Source: JARDZU01 sp963730285
GTDB taxonomy: Bacteria > Actinomycetota > Acidimicrobiia > Spongiisociales > ZC4RG35
Direction: 5' to 3'
DNA: 64,000 bases
NCBI GenBank assembly: GCA_963730285.1
Contig: CAVSQY010000001.1
Location: 1-64,000, forward strand
Under the pieces are notes generated by a model, which worked only from the letters and a program-made list of their open reading frames with translations, searched no databases and was not told the DNA's origin. How positions within the stretch are numbered: position 1 is the stretch's first letter; every line of letters begins with the position of its first letter. Made by a program: the position numbers and the translations under genes. Positions 14,783 through 23,015 of this stretch are shown here, in pieces.

Positions 14783-15622
14783 ATGAAGTTTGGCATCAGT
14801 GTTTTCCCCACCGACAAGTCGATGCGCCCCGATGACCTGGCCAGGGAGGTCGAGGCACGCGGCTTCGAATCGCTTTGGTTTCCCGAGCACTCGCATATAC
14901 CCATATCTCGGGAGACTCCCTGGGGAGGCCGCGAAGGAGCACCGCCACTCCCGGAGCACTATTGGCGCAGCCACGACGCGTTCGTAGCCCTCTCCTACGC
15001 CGGAGCCGCCACCACCACGCTCAAGCTCGGGGCCGGTGTGATCCTGATCGCACAGAGGGACCCGATCTGGACCGCCAAGGAGGTCGCCAGCCTGGACCTC
15101 CTTTCTTCGGGACGCGTCATCCTCGGCATCGGCTACGGATGGAATAGGGAAGAGATGGCCCAGCATGGGGTCCACTACACAGAGCGCCGAGCCCTACTCC
15201 GGGAGAAGGTGCTGATGATGAAGGCACTCTGGGGTGCGGACGAGGCGTCGTTCAAGGGTGACCGTCTCACTCTCGAGCCTTCATGGGCATGGCCCAAGCC
15301 CATCCAACAACCACACCCCCCGATCTTCATGGGGGCCGCGGCCGGGCCCAAGACACTGCGCGACATCGTGGAGTTCTGCGACGGATGGATGCCCATCGCC
15401 GGTCGTCACGACATCGTGGATGAGGTCACCCGGATCCGCCAAGCGGTGGCCGACGCCGGGCGAGATGCATCGTCGTTTCAGATCACTGCTTATCAGGCAA
15501 AGCCGGATCAAGTAGAGACCCTGGCCGAGGCAGGTGTCGACCGCGCCGTGTTCGGCATCCGTTCCCTGGGACGCGAGGAGACGGTCCCCTATCTCGACAA
15601 GCTGGCTGCAGCGATCACCTGA
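14783..15622 (+). CDS. LLM-class F420-dependent oxidoreductase
   Basis: 279 residues from ATG 14783 (MKFGISVFPTDKSMRPDDLA); a longer frame from 14744 adds non-homologous residues. The luciferase-like TIM barrel shows ARGFESLWFPEHSHIP, LKLGAGVILIAQRDPIWTAKEVASLDLLSSGRVILGIGYGWN and the late PHPPIFMGAA, typical of the F420-dependent Rv2161c-type subgroup. Reaction and substrate are not deducible. TACTGT lies six bases before the ATG and no ribosome site is visible, which would suit a leaderless message. Confidence 0.88.
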   Translation: MKFGISVFPTDKSMRPDDLAREVEARGFESLWFPEHSHIPISRETPWGGREGAPPLPEHYWRSHDAFVALSYAGAATTTLKLGAGVILIAQRDPIWTAKEVASLDLLSSGRVILGIGYGWNREEMAQHGVHYTERRALLREKVLMMKALWGADEASFKGDRLTLEPSWAWPKPIQQPHPPIFMGAAAGPKTLRDIVEFCDGWMPIAGRHDIVDEVTRIRQAVADAGRDASSFQITAYQAKPDQVETLAEAGVDRAVFGIRSLGREETVPYLDKLAAAIT

Positions 15623-15629
15623 TATTGCG

Positions 15630-16790
15630 TCAGAGAGGCTCAACCGCCGCAGTCAGGCCCATGGCGGCCAGGTCGCTGCGGATCTCCTCGACGTAGATCG
15701 CATTCATTGGGATCACGAGGTCGGGCCTCACCTGCTCCAACACGCTCGGGGGCTGCACCTCGGCAGCGACGGTAGGCAACCATTTACCCTGCTTGTGTGG
15801 GTTGATGTCCACGACGGTGAGTTGTTCGACCCCAATCGTGGCGAGGAAGGCCACCGCTTTAGAGCCACCGCCCCAAATCGCCACCTCGGAGCCGCGGTCG
15901 ATCCTCGAGCCGATCTCTTCTCGCCAGCGCCCAATCGTTTCGGAAGTCTTCGCTTTGAACGACTCGGCGGCTCGAATGGTGTCTTCGACATCATCGAGGA
16001 TGAACACATCCTGGGTGGTGGCTGCCCGGGCGAGTGAGAGAATGTACTGCTCTTCGAAGTCGAGCCAAGCCCGGGTTGGGATGAGACCGCTCCGGGCGAC
16101 GGCCCGAGCGAGAGAACCTTTCGTGAAATAGGAGCAGTGCTCGTAGTACACGTCCCAGAAAGCGCCCTCGTCCAAGACACGGCGAGCGTCGGGCACTTCG
16201 GTGAAGAGAGCAGCCGCATCCGTCCCCCTCGTCGACTTCGCCAGCCACCCAAAGAATTCCCCCACATTGGGAACGTGCTCCATCAGGTGTCGGCTCAGGA
16301 CCAAGTCTGCGGTCAAATTGGCCGATTCGCTGCCATACCACTCCCGGCGAAACTCGATCACGCCCGGGCCCGCCGCCGGGCGATTGGGGAGATAACCCGG
16401 ATCGAGGCCAAGGCCACCCCCGACTCCCCGCTCGGCGAGGAGCATCATGAAATCGCCCTTGCCACATCCGATCTCCAGAACAGATCGACCCTCGAGATCG
16501 AGCTCTTCGACCAGCCAGTCAGCCAACCCACTCGCAAAGGATTGGAATTTTGGACTGAATGCCTGACTCTCTTCGGTCGGCTTCGAGTAGTCGACCAGCG
16601 TTGGATCGAAAAGCACGTTCTGGATGAAGCCACAGTTGCCGCAAACAGCCAGCTCCATGTCACCTGTCGGGTATTGACGCGCCTCAGCCTCGTGATCCAA
16701 GAGGACGCAGGTTTGGGTAGGAAGCCTTTCGGCGCGATAGAAGGTGGTGAGTGCCGTTCCCCTACAAGCGGCACAAGTGTGGGCTTGCAT
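15630..16790 (-). CDS. Class I SAM methyltransferase, sugar C-methyltransferase type (second copy)
   Basis: 386 residues from the ATG at 16788-16790, which overlaps the upstream stop as TGATG. N-terminal zinc-ribbon cysteines (CAACRG and CGNCGF) belong to Methyltransf_13; the SAM loop VLEIGCGKGDFMMLLAERG follows near residue 110; the C-terminal third (about 270-386) with VAIWGGGSKAVAFLATIG and VVDINPHKQG is the Methyltransf_14 domain of NDP-sugar C-methyltransferases such as TylC3/NovU/EryBIII. It is the last gene of a four-gene sugar operon and a diverged paralogue of the gene before it. Position of methylation is unknown. Confidence 0.85.
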   Translation of the reverse strand: MQAHTCAACRGTALTTFYRAERLPTQTCVLLDHEAEARQYPTGDMELAVCGNCGFIQNVLFDPTLVDYSKPTEESQAFSPKFQSFASGLADWLVEELDLEGRSVLEIGCGKGDFMMLLAERGVGGGLGLDPGYLPNRPAAGPGVIEFRREWYGSESANLTADLVLSRHLMEHVPNVGEFFGWLAKSTRGTDAAALFTEVPDARRVLDEGAFWDVYYEHCSYFTKGSLARAVARSGLIPTRAWLDFEEQYILSLARAATTQDVFILDDVEDTIRAAESFKAKTSETIGRWREEIGSRIDRGSEVAIWGGGSKAVAFLATIGVEQLTVVDINPHKQGKWLPTVAAEVQPPSVLEQVRPDLVIPMNAIYVEEIRSDLAAMGLTAAVEPL

Positions 16791-18034
16791 CAAATGACCG
16801 ACGGTCTGGGTATGGGGATGACAAAACGACCGCCATCCATGGCGAAACTCGACTGCTGTCGCATGATCTCGTCTTTGAAGTTCCACGCCAGGATCAGCAG
16901 GTAGCCGGGTGGGTCGTCGGCCAGACGGGATGGCCCAACGATCTCGACCGGCGTGCCCGGCATTTCGAGACCCTGTTTGTGGATGTTCCGATCGACCACA
17001 TACTGGAGACGGTCGCCTATTTGGCAGTAGTTCACCAGGATGGCGCCTTTGGCGGCCGCTCCGTAGGCGGCGATGGTCGACCCATCCCCTGCCAATTGAT
17101 CGAGGAGCCTGACCAAGTCACCCTTGATTCCCCTCACCCGTTCGGCGAAAGAGCGGTAGTAGCCGGCATCGAGCATCCCTTCCTCCCGCTCGGCACCCAG
17201 ATACTCGCCAACCTCGGCGTCGGCCACGCCGTGGCGGTCGAACCAGACCCGGATGGAGCCCCCATGGATATCGAGGTGCTCGACGGCGACCAGGTTGAGC
17301 CCGTGTCTTCCGAACAGCTCAGTGACCGAGGACACGGAGAAGTAGCAATGGTGCTCGTGGTAGATCGTGTCGAACTCGCAGTTCTCGATGAGATCGCGCA
17401 CGTAGGGAAACTCCATCACCACGGTCCCGCCGTCGTCGAGCAAGATCGACATGGCCTCGACAAAGGCATTGAGATCCGGGACATGAGCCAGGACGTTGTT
17501 CCCGATGATCACATCGGGCCTACGATCCTCGGCCACGAGCCTTCGGGCCAGATCGACGTCGAAGAACTGATTCAGAGTGGGCACCCCGCGGGTTTCGGCG
17601 GCGGCCGCCGGACCAGGGGCGGGGTCGATCCCAAGGACCGGGATCCCCGCCTTGACGAACCACTGGAGCAGGTAGCCGTCGTTCGAAGCGAGCTCAATCA
17701 CGAGCGAGTTGGAGTCGACCCCGGTTCTCTCGATGATTCCCTCCACGTTGAGCCGGGCGTGCTCGACCAGGTGATCTGAGAAGGACGAGTAGTAGGGATA
17801 CTCGGCACCAAACAGAGTGGTCGGATCAACAGTCTCTTTGATCTGCATCAAGGCGCACGTCTCACAGAAGACGACGGTTAGTGGGTAGACCTTCTCCCGG
17901 GCTCGATCGAAACCGGCGGGGACAAGGCCGTCGGAGAGCGGCAACAACCCGAGATCGACGACCGGATGCAACGAGCGACTCAGACAGGATCGGCAGTGGT
18001 CCAGTGTCTCGTAGTCGGTGCCGAGGTCAGGCAC
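16790..18034 (-). CDS. NDP-sugar C-methyltransferase type enzyme (first copy)
   Basis: 414 residues with the full TylC3-type architecture: zinc-binding cysteines (CRSC, then CETC), LGLLPLSDGLVP, ELASNDGYLLQWF as SAM loop, NNVLAHVPDLN, the catalytic YHEHHCYFS motif, and a C-terminal domain with AAYGAAAKGAILVNY and VDRNIHKQGLEMPG. These enzymes methylate C3 of a 4-keto-deoxysugar nucleotide. It overlaps the epimerase gene by eight bases. Compared with the downstream copy it keeps the HEHHCYFS catalytic stretch fully, so it is the better candidate for a true C3-methyltransferase. Confidence 0.88.
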   Translation of the reverse strand: MPDLGTDYETLDHCRSCLSRSLHPVVDLGLLPLSDGLVPAGFDRAREKVYPLTVVFCETCALMQIKETVDPTTLFGAEYPYYSSFSDHLVEHARLNVEGIIERTGVDSNSLVIELASNDGYLLQWFVKAGIPVLGIDPAPGPAAAAETRGVPTLNQFFDVDLARRLVAEDRRPDVIIGNNVLAHVPDLNAFVEAMSILLDDGGTVVMEFPYVRDLIENCEFDTIYHEHHCYFSVSSVTELFGRHGLNLVAVEHLDIHGGSIRVWFDRHGVADAEVGEYLGAEREEGMLDAGYYRSFAERVRGIKGDLVRLLDQLAGDGSTIAAYGAAAKGAILVNYCQIGDRLQYVVDRNIHKQGLEMPGTPVEIVGPSRLADDPPGYLLILAWNFKDEIMRQQSSFAMDGGRFVIPIPRPSVI

Positions 18035-19061
18035 CCACGCCCTCCGTGACCCGGAGAGTGTCGTCGAGCAGACCCTTCGACTGGGCCTCCTTGATATGTT
18101 GGATCCGGATCAAAGACCCAAGAAATTGCTCCTCGTCGAGCCCATGACCGGTGAATGCCCGATACAGCTCCTCCGCTCCGGCCCGGACCGTCCACTGTGG
18201 CTGGAATGCCGGCACGAGGTCATTTATCTTGGAGCAGTCGACCCGATAGTTCCTGATGTCCGGTCCCGCCTCGGTGGCCATCTCGAAATGCGCTCCTGGC
18301 ACGACCTCCTCAACGATGGAGGCGACATCTCTGATCTGATAGTTCTCCGCAGTCGCACCCACATTGAGCACCTGGTTGTGGATCTTCTCCCTTGGCGCCT
18401 CGATCATTGCCAGGAAGGCACGGGAGATGTCCTCAATGTGCACGAGGGGGCGCCACGGCGTGCCATCAGACTTCATGAGGACTCGGCCCTGGGTCACTGC
18501 ATAGCCGACCATGTTGTTGACCACCAGATCGGCTCGGAGCCGCGCTGAGAGACCATAGGCGGTCGCATTTCGCAAGAAGACCGGGGAAAAGTCCTCCGTG
18601 GCCATCCGGGCAACGTCCCTCTCGACCAGGATTTTGGACCATCCATAGGGGGTTACCGGGTTGACCTCGGACTCTTCGTCGACCCAGCCACCCGGGCTCG
18701 CCCCGTAGATACTGCAAGAGGAGGAGAAGATGAATCTGGTCACACCGACCATCGCGGCCAATCGGGCCAGCCGGACCGATGCCTGATGGTTGATCCCATA
18801 AGTGACTTCCGGAGCGAGATCGCCCACCGGGTCATTGCTGATCCCTGCGAGATGACAGATAGCATCGAAACCCTCCAGATCCTCGAGCTCGACGTCCCGG
18901 ACATCCTTCCGGATCGCTGGGACCGGCTCGACGCCGGGGCCAAAGGTGCACTCCTCGAACATGAAGTTGTCGAGGCCGACCACATCGTGCCCGGCATCGG
19001 CGAGGAGCCTGCACATGATCGATCCTATGTATCCGGTGTGGCCGGTGACCAGTACCCGCAC
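18027..19061 (-). CDS. NAD-dependent sugar-nucleotide epimerase/dehydratase (extended SDR)
   Basis: 344 residues with Rossmann motif VTGHTGYIGS at residue 5, the SCSIYG strand with catalytic Ser, and YGWSK as the YxxxK pair (PVTPYGWSKILVE). NATAYGLSARLRADLVVNN and HIEDISRAF complete the family pattern. It starts two bases after the rfbF-type gene ends and overlaps the first methyltransferase gene. In comparable CDP-sugar clusters such an enzyme acts as CDP-glucose 4,6-dehydratase or an epimerase/reductase; sequence alone does not decide. Confidence 0.85.
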   Translation of the reverse strand: MRVLVTGHTGYIGSIMCRLLADAGHDVVGLDNFMFEECTFGPGVEPVPAIRKDVRDVELEDLEGFDAICHLAGISNDPVGDLAPEVTYGINHQASVRLARLAAMVGVTRFIFSSSCSIYGASPGGWVDEESEVNPVTPYGWSKILVERDVARMATEDFSPVFLRNATAYGLSARLRADLVVNNMVGYAVTQGRVLMKSDGTPWRPLVHIEDISRAFLAMIEAPREKIHNQVLNVGATAENYQIRDVASIVEEVVPGAHFEMATEAGPDIRNYRVDCSKINDLVPAFQPQWTVRAGAEELYRAFTGHGLDEEQFLGSLIRIQHIKEAQSKGLLDDTLRVTEGVGA

Positions 19062-19062
19062 G

Positions 19063-19833
19063 TCAGTCCCACATCTGCCAGGGCGGGGAACCGCTGTCCC
19101 ATAACGACTGCAAGCGAACCTTGTCCCGCAAGGTGTCCATCGGTTGCCAGAAACCCTCGTGTTGGAACGCCATCAACTCGCCTTTTGCGGCAAGGCTTTC
19201 CATGGGGTCCTTCTCCCATTGCGTCTCGTCACCCTCGATGTACTCGAACACCTCCGGCTCGCATACGAAGAACGCCCCATTTATCCATCCTGAGTCGATC
19301 GGCTTCTCGGTGAATTCGAGTACGCGACCGCCGTCCAAGACCAGTTGTCCGAATCGGGGTGGTGGATGCACGGCCGTCACGGTCACCAGCTTTGCGTGGG
19401 AGCGGTGAAACTCGAGCAGTGCTTTCAAATCGACGTTCCCGACACCATCGCCCCAGGTCAAGAAAAAGGTTTCATCGCCCAGATAGGGGGCCAGCCGCCT
19501 GATGCGCCCTCCGGTGTTGGTCCACTGGCCGGTCTCCACGAGATCCACGGTCCAACCCTCCGTCTCCCCATCGTCATAGAGATCGACGTCGCCCGTGCCC
19601 AGATCGACGCGCATGCTCCGAGCAGCACCGTGGTACTCGGTGAAGTAGCGACGGATGTAATCGCCCTTGTAGCCCAATGCCACGACGAAGTCACTGAAAC
19701 CGAAATGATCGAAGTGACGCATGATGTGCCACAGGATCGGCCGCCCACCGATCTCGACCATCGGCTTAGGGCGTACCTCTGTTTCCTCGGCGAGACGCGT
19801 ACCCATCCCGCCCGCGAGGATTGCGACCTTCAA
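19063..19833 (-). CDS. rfbF: Glucose-1-phosphate cytidylyltransferase
   Basis: 256 residues, the standard RfbF length. N-terminal AILAGGMGTRLAEETEVRPKPM is the nucleotidyltransferase signature with the catalytic Arg and Lys; GWTVDLVETGQWTNTGGRI and LTWGDGVGNVD (metal-binding Asp) are RfbF-specific; WQPMDTLRDK closes the protein. It makes CDP-glucose from CTP and glucose-1-phosphate, the entry to CDP-linked deoxy and branched sugars. It is the first gene of the operon. No separate rfbG or rfbH is recognised in the window. Confidence 0.92.
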   Translation of the reverse strand: MKVAILAGGMGTRLAEETEVRPKPMVEIGGRPILWHIMRHFDHFGFSDFVVALGYKGDYIRRYFTEYHGAARSMRVDLGTGDVDLYDDGETEGWTVDLVETGQWTNTGGRIRRLAPYLGDETFFLTWGDGVGNVDLKALLEFHRSHAKLVTVTAVHPPPRFGQLVLDGGRVLEFTEKPIDSGWINGAFFVCEPEVFEYIEGDETQWEKDPMESLAAKGELMAFQHEGFWQPMDTLRDKVRLQSLWDSGSPPWQMWD

Positions 19834-19985
19834 TTGGCCTCCCTCTCTGCAAGCTCCCCACCCAGAGTGGCCATTATATCAGGGGGCCTGCCCGGCGAAA
19901 TAGCCAGTCTGCGAGCGCCCGGTTGGGAAATGGCCCCGACTGAATAGGATTTGTCTCGTCGGTTCGGCTTCGATGTGGGAGAGCC

Positions 19986-20876
19986 ATGGTGGGGAACGTG
20001 TTGATTTCTGTGGGATTGCCGGTCTTCAACGGCGACCAATACCTGGAGGAGGCGGTTCGCTCGGTACTGGCGCAGACACACCACGAGCTCGAGCTCATCA
20101 TCTCGGACAATGGATCGGACGACCGAACCCAGGAGATCTGCGAGTCCTTCGCCAAGGTGGACCCCCGTGTCCGCTATTTCCGCCACGATTCAAACCAGGG
20201 TGCGGCCTTCAACTTCAATTTCGTCCTCGACTCGGCAAGAGGCGACTACTTCAAATGGATGGCGCACGATGACGTGTGTCGATCGCGGTTCCTCGAGGTA
20301 TGCCTACATGCCTTGCAGCGCGACCCGGATGCCGTAGTCGCGTATCCAAGCCCGATCGACATCGACAGCGCCGGCGCGGAGCTGGGGCCGGCGGACACGG
20401 GTTTGGGCCTGGATGATCCCGATCCGAACGAGCGATTTCGAAGGACCATGGCCAGGGCACACAAGTGCCTCGTGGTATTCGGCCTGATGCGGACAGCGAT
20501 TCTCCAGACAACCTGCCGTCACGGTGACTATCCAGCGGCGGACCGTGTCCTCATCGGCGAGCTCGCCCTGCGCGGAAAGCTGGTCGAAGTCCTCGAGCCC
20601 GAGTTCCTTCATCGCGAGCACCCACAACGGTTCTCGATCTCGCACAAGACCATGGCCGATCAAGTCCGTTGGTTCGACCCACGCCGGGCGGACGGACGCT
20701 CCTACCCGACCTGGCGCCGTCTCGCCGAATACCTGAAGGCGATTGCCAGATCTCCACTGACTTGGCGTCAACGTCTGTCTGCTTTCACCTGGATGATGCG
20801 CTGGGCACTCGACCTGCGGGTTGAGCTTTTCGACGATCTCAGCCGCGCGCTGCGCCCCTCCCATTCCACGAACTAG
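19986..20876 (+). CDS. Glycosyltransferase family 2
   Basis: 296 residues with an N-terminal GT-A domain: ISVGLPVFNGDQYLEEAVRSVLAQTHHELELIISDNGSDDRT, then FKWMAHDDVC with the DxD-like HDD metal site. The acceptor part (170-290) has a basic, amphipathic end. It stands alone, divergent from the rfbF operon and followed by a strong terminator; likely part of surface glycan assembly. The ATG is preceded by GGGAGAG. Confidence 0.88.
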   Translation: MVGNVLISVGLPVFNGDQYLEEAVRSVLAQTHHELELIISDNGSDDRTQEICESFAKVDPRVRYFRHDSNQGAAFNFNFVLDSARGDYFKWMAHDDVCRSRFLEVCLHALQRDPDAVVAYPSPIDIDSAGAELGPADTGLGLDDPDPNERFRRTMARAHKCLVVFGLMRTAILQTTCRHGDYPAADRVLIGELALRGKLVEVLEPEFLHREHPQRFSISHKTMADQVRWFDPRRADGRSYPTWRRLAEYLKAIARSPLTWRQRLSAFTWMMRWALDLRVELFDDLSRALRPSHSTN

Positions 20877-20908
20877 AAGGGCCCGGTGCACATGCACCGG
20901 GCCCTTCT
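20875..20908. terminator. Bidirectional terminator between GT2 and groEL
   Basis: A 15-base-pair perfect stem (arms AGAAGGGCCCGGTGC, 20875-20889, and its complement 20894-20908) with loop ACAT. It overlaps the GT2 stop codon region and lies 20 bases past the groEL stop on the other strand. The U-tracts are poor, but stem strength and the convergent position make a terminator likely. Confidence 0.85.
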
Positions 20909-20928
20909 TGTGTTGAATTGGCTTGGGT

Positions 20929-22566
20929 TTAGAAGTCCATCCCGCCGCCGCCGTGATCGTGGCCACCACCCGGCATGGCTGGGGCCTCTTCCTTCTGCTC
21001 GGCCACCAAAGCCTCGGTGGTGAGCAGCAGGGCTGCGATCGAAGCAGCGTTCTGGATCGTCGACCTGGTCACTTTCGCCGGGTCTGGGACACCGGCCTGG
21101 ATCAGATCTTCGTACACGCCGGTGGCAGCGTTGAAGCCAAACGCTCCCTCGCCCTTCCGGACTTCCTCGACCACCACGCCGCCTTCAAAGCCGGCATTGG
21201 TTGCGATCTGGCGAAGTGGCTCCTCCATCGACCTGCGGACGATGTTTCGACCGGCCTTCTCGTCATCGCTTCCACCGCGCAGCTTGTCGACTGCGGACTG
21301 GGCCCGCAGCAGGGCTACGCCGCCCCCGGGGACAACACCCTCTTCGACAGCGGCACGTGCGGCCGAGACAGAGTCCTCGATGCGGTGCTTCTTCTCCTTG
21401 AGCTCCACCTCGGTGGCAGCACCCACCTTGATCACGACCACGCCGCCGGACAGCTTGGCAAGCCTTTCCTGCAGCTTCTCGCGATCCCAGTCGGAGTCGG
21501 TGTTCTCGATCTCGCGCTCGATCTGCTTGATACGAGCCTTGACGTCGGGCTCGGAGCCGTCACCATCGATGATGGTGGTGTTGTCCTTGGACACCACGAC
21601 CTTGCGGGCACGACCGAGCATGTCGAGGGTGACGTTCTCCAGCTTGAGACCAACCTCCTCGGAGATCACGGTGCCGCCGGTGAGGATGGCGATGTCCTGG
21701 AGCATGGCCTTGCGACGCTCGCCAAAGCCAGGGGCCTTGACTGCGATCGAGGAGAACGTCCCGCGAATCTTGTTGACCACCAAAGTGGCCAAGGCCTCGC
21801 CTTCGACGTCCTCGGCGATGATTAGGACCGCCTTTCCGGTCTGCATCACCTTCTCCAACACCGGGACCAGGTCGTTGACCGAGGTGATCTTGGAGTTGGC
21901 GATCAGGATGTATGGGTCCTCGAGGACTGCTTCCTGACGATCCGGGTCGGTCACGAAGTAGAAGTTGAGGTAACCCTTGTCGAACTGCATGCCCTCGGTG
22001 AACTCGAGCTCGAGACCAAAGGTCTGGCCCTCCTCCACCGTGATCACGCCGTCCTTGCCGACCCGATCGAAGGCATCTGCGATGACCTTGCCGATCGAGT
22101 TGTCGTTGTTTGCCGAGATCGAGGCCACATGTGCGATCTCTTCGGTGGTCTCAATATCGCGAGCCATCTCACCAAGGGCTTTGACCGCGGCCTCGACCGC
22201 TTGCTCGATTCCCTTCTTCAGCTCCATCGGGTTGGCCCCTGCGGCCACCTGACGGAGACCTTCGCGGACCATGGTCTGGGCGAGGACAGTGGCGGTAGTC
22301 GTCCCGTCACCGGCAACGTTGTCGGTCTTGTTGGCCACCTCGTAAGCGAGCTTGGCCCCCATGTTCTCGTAGGGGTCTTCTAGCTCGATCTCCTTGGCGA
22401 TGGTGACGCCGTCATTGGTGATAGTGGGTGATCCCCACTTCTTCTCGAGGACCACGTTGCGGCCCTTGGGGCCCAACGTGACCTTGACGGTGTCGGCGAG
22501 TTTGTCGACCCCCGCCTGCAGACTCTTTCGAGCCTGCTCATCAAAACGAAGTTCTTTCGCTGGCAT
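20929..22566 (-). CDS. groEL: Chaperonin GroEL (Hsp60)
   Basis: 545 residues, full length. N-terminal AKELRFDEQARKSLQAGV, TLGPKGRNVVLEK, nucleotide-site GDGTTTATVLAQ, hinge and apical domains, and late AAVEEGVVPGGGVALLRA are all intact. The tail ends with a Gly-Met type repeat, MPGGGHDHGGGGMDF, close to GroEL2-type tails but with two His. It follows groES by 14 bases in one heat-shock operon. In many actinomycetes the groES-linked copy has a His-rich tail instead, so this tail is intermediate. Confidence 0.98.
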   Translation of the reverse strand: MPAKELRFDEQARKSLQAGVDKLADTVKVTLGPKGRNVVLEKKWGSPTITNDGVTIAKEIELEDPYENMGAKLAYEVANKTDNVAGDGTTTATVLAQTMVREGLRQVAAGANPMELKKGIEQAVEAAVKALGEMARDIETTEEIAHVASISANNDNSIGKVIADAFDRVGKDGVITVEEGQTFGLELEFTEGMQFDKGYLNFYFVTDPDRQEAVLEDPYILIANSKITSVNDLVPVLEKVMQTGKAVLIIAEDVEGEALATLVVNKIRGTFSSIAVKAPGFGERRKAMLQDIAILTGGTVISEEVGLKLENVTLDMLGRARKVVVSKDNTTIIDGDGSEPDVKARIKQIEREIENTDSDWDREKLQERLAKLSGGVVVIKVGAATEVELKEKKHRIEDSVSAARAAVEEGVVPGGGVALLRAQSAVDKLRGGSDDEKAGRNIVRRSMEEPLRQIATNAGFEGGVVVEEVRKGEGAFGFNAATGVYEDLIQAGVPDPAKVTRSTIQNAASIAALLLTTEALVAEQKEEAPAMPGGGHDHGGGGMDF

Positions 22567-22580
22567 TGACTATCAGCTCC

Positions 22581-22871
22581 TCAACTAACTACGGCGAGAA
22601 GATCGCGCTCGGATAGAACGAGGTACTCCTCGGTGTCGAGCTTGACTTCGGTGCCGGCGAACTTGGAATAGAGAACCTTGTCCCCTACAGACACATCCAT
22701 CGGGATGCGATCGCCATCGTCGTCGCGGGCACCGGGCCCGATTGCAACGACTTCGCCGATCTGGGGCTTCTCCTTGGCGGTATCGGGGATGACGAGACCC
22801 GAGGGAGTTCGCGCTTCTGCGTCCTCCGTCGGTTTCACCACCACTCGATCACCGAGCGGCTGAAGCTTCAT
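22581..22871 (-). CDS. groES: Co-chaperonin GroES
   Basis: 96 residues from ATG 22871 (MKLQPLGDRVVVKPT). The mobile loop is EDAEARTPSGLVIPDTAKEKPQIGEVVAIGPG, and the C-terminal VLYSKFAGTEVKLDTEEYLVLSERDLLAVV is canonical. A good AGGAG ribosome site lies just upstream. A longer in-frame extension to 22949 crosses the CIRCE operator and is not coding. It caps GroEL during substrate folding. Confidence 0.98.
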   Translation of the reverse strand: MKLQPLGDRVVVKPTEDAEARTPSGLVIPDTAKEKPQIGEVVAIGPGARDDDGDRIPMDVSVGDKVLYSKFAGTEVKLDTEEYLVLSERDLLAVVS

Positions 22872-22913
22872 ATAACTGCTCCTCCTTGAAGCTCGATCTG
22901 TTTGATCATCGAT

Positions 22914-22940
22914 TTGGCACTCGACGAGCGCGAGTGCCAA
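22914..22940. promoter_or_regulatory. CIRCE operator (HrcA binding site)
   Basis: Perfect inverted repeat TTGGCACTC, nine-base spacer, GAGTGCCAA, the CIRCE layout with G-C in place of the central A-T pair (consensus TTAGCACTC). It covers the predicted transcription start 43-69 bases upstream of groES. HrcA, not encoded in this window, would repress the operon here until heat shock. Confidence 0.93.
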
Positions 22941-22945
22941 TGGCA

Positions 22946-22975
22946 ACATTAGCAGTCGTACGAATAGAGTGCCAA
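22946..22975 (-). promoter_or_regulatory. Predicted groESL promoter
   Basis: On the minus strand TTGGCA (22975-22970) and CTAATG or TAATGT (22952-22946) are spaced 17 or 18 bases, placing the start near 22940 at the CIRCE edge. The -35 region itself contains a full CIRCE half-site (GAGTGCCAA on the plus strand, 22967-22975), which may give HrcA extra contact or be coincidence. Confidence 0.6.
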
Positions 22976-23015
22976 TCAGAATCTGAGCATGGTCCGCTCA
23001 GGTTTTCTGGCTAGC

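Noticed and set aside
20923..21937. Long plus-strand frames opposite groEL
   Set aside because: Both overlap the full groEL reading frame and show no family features.
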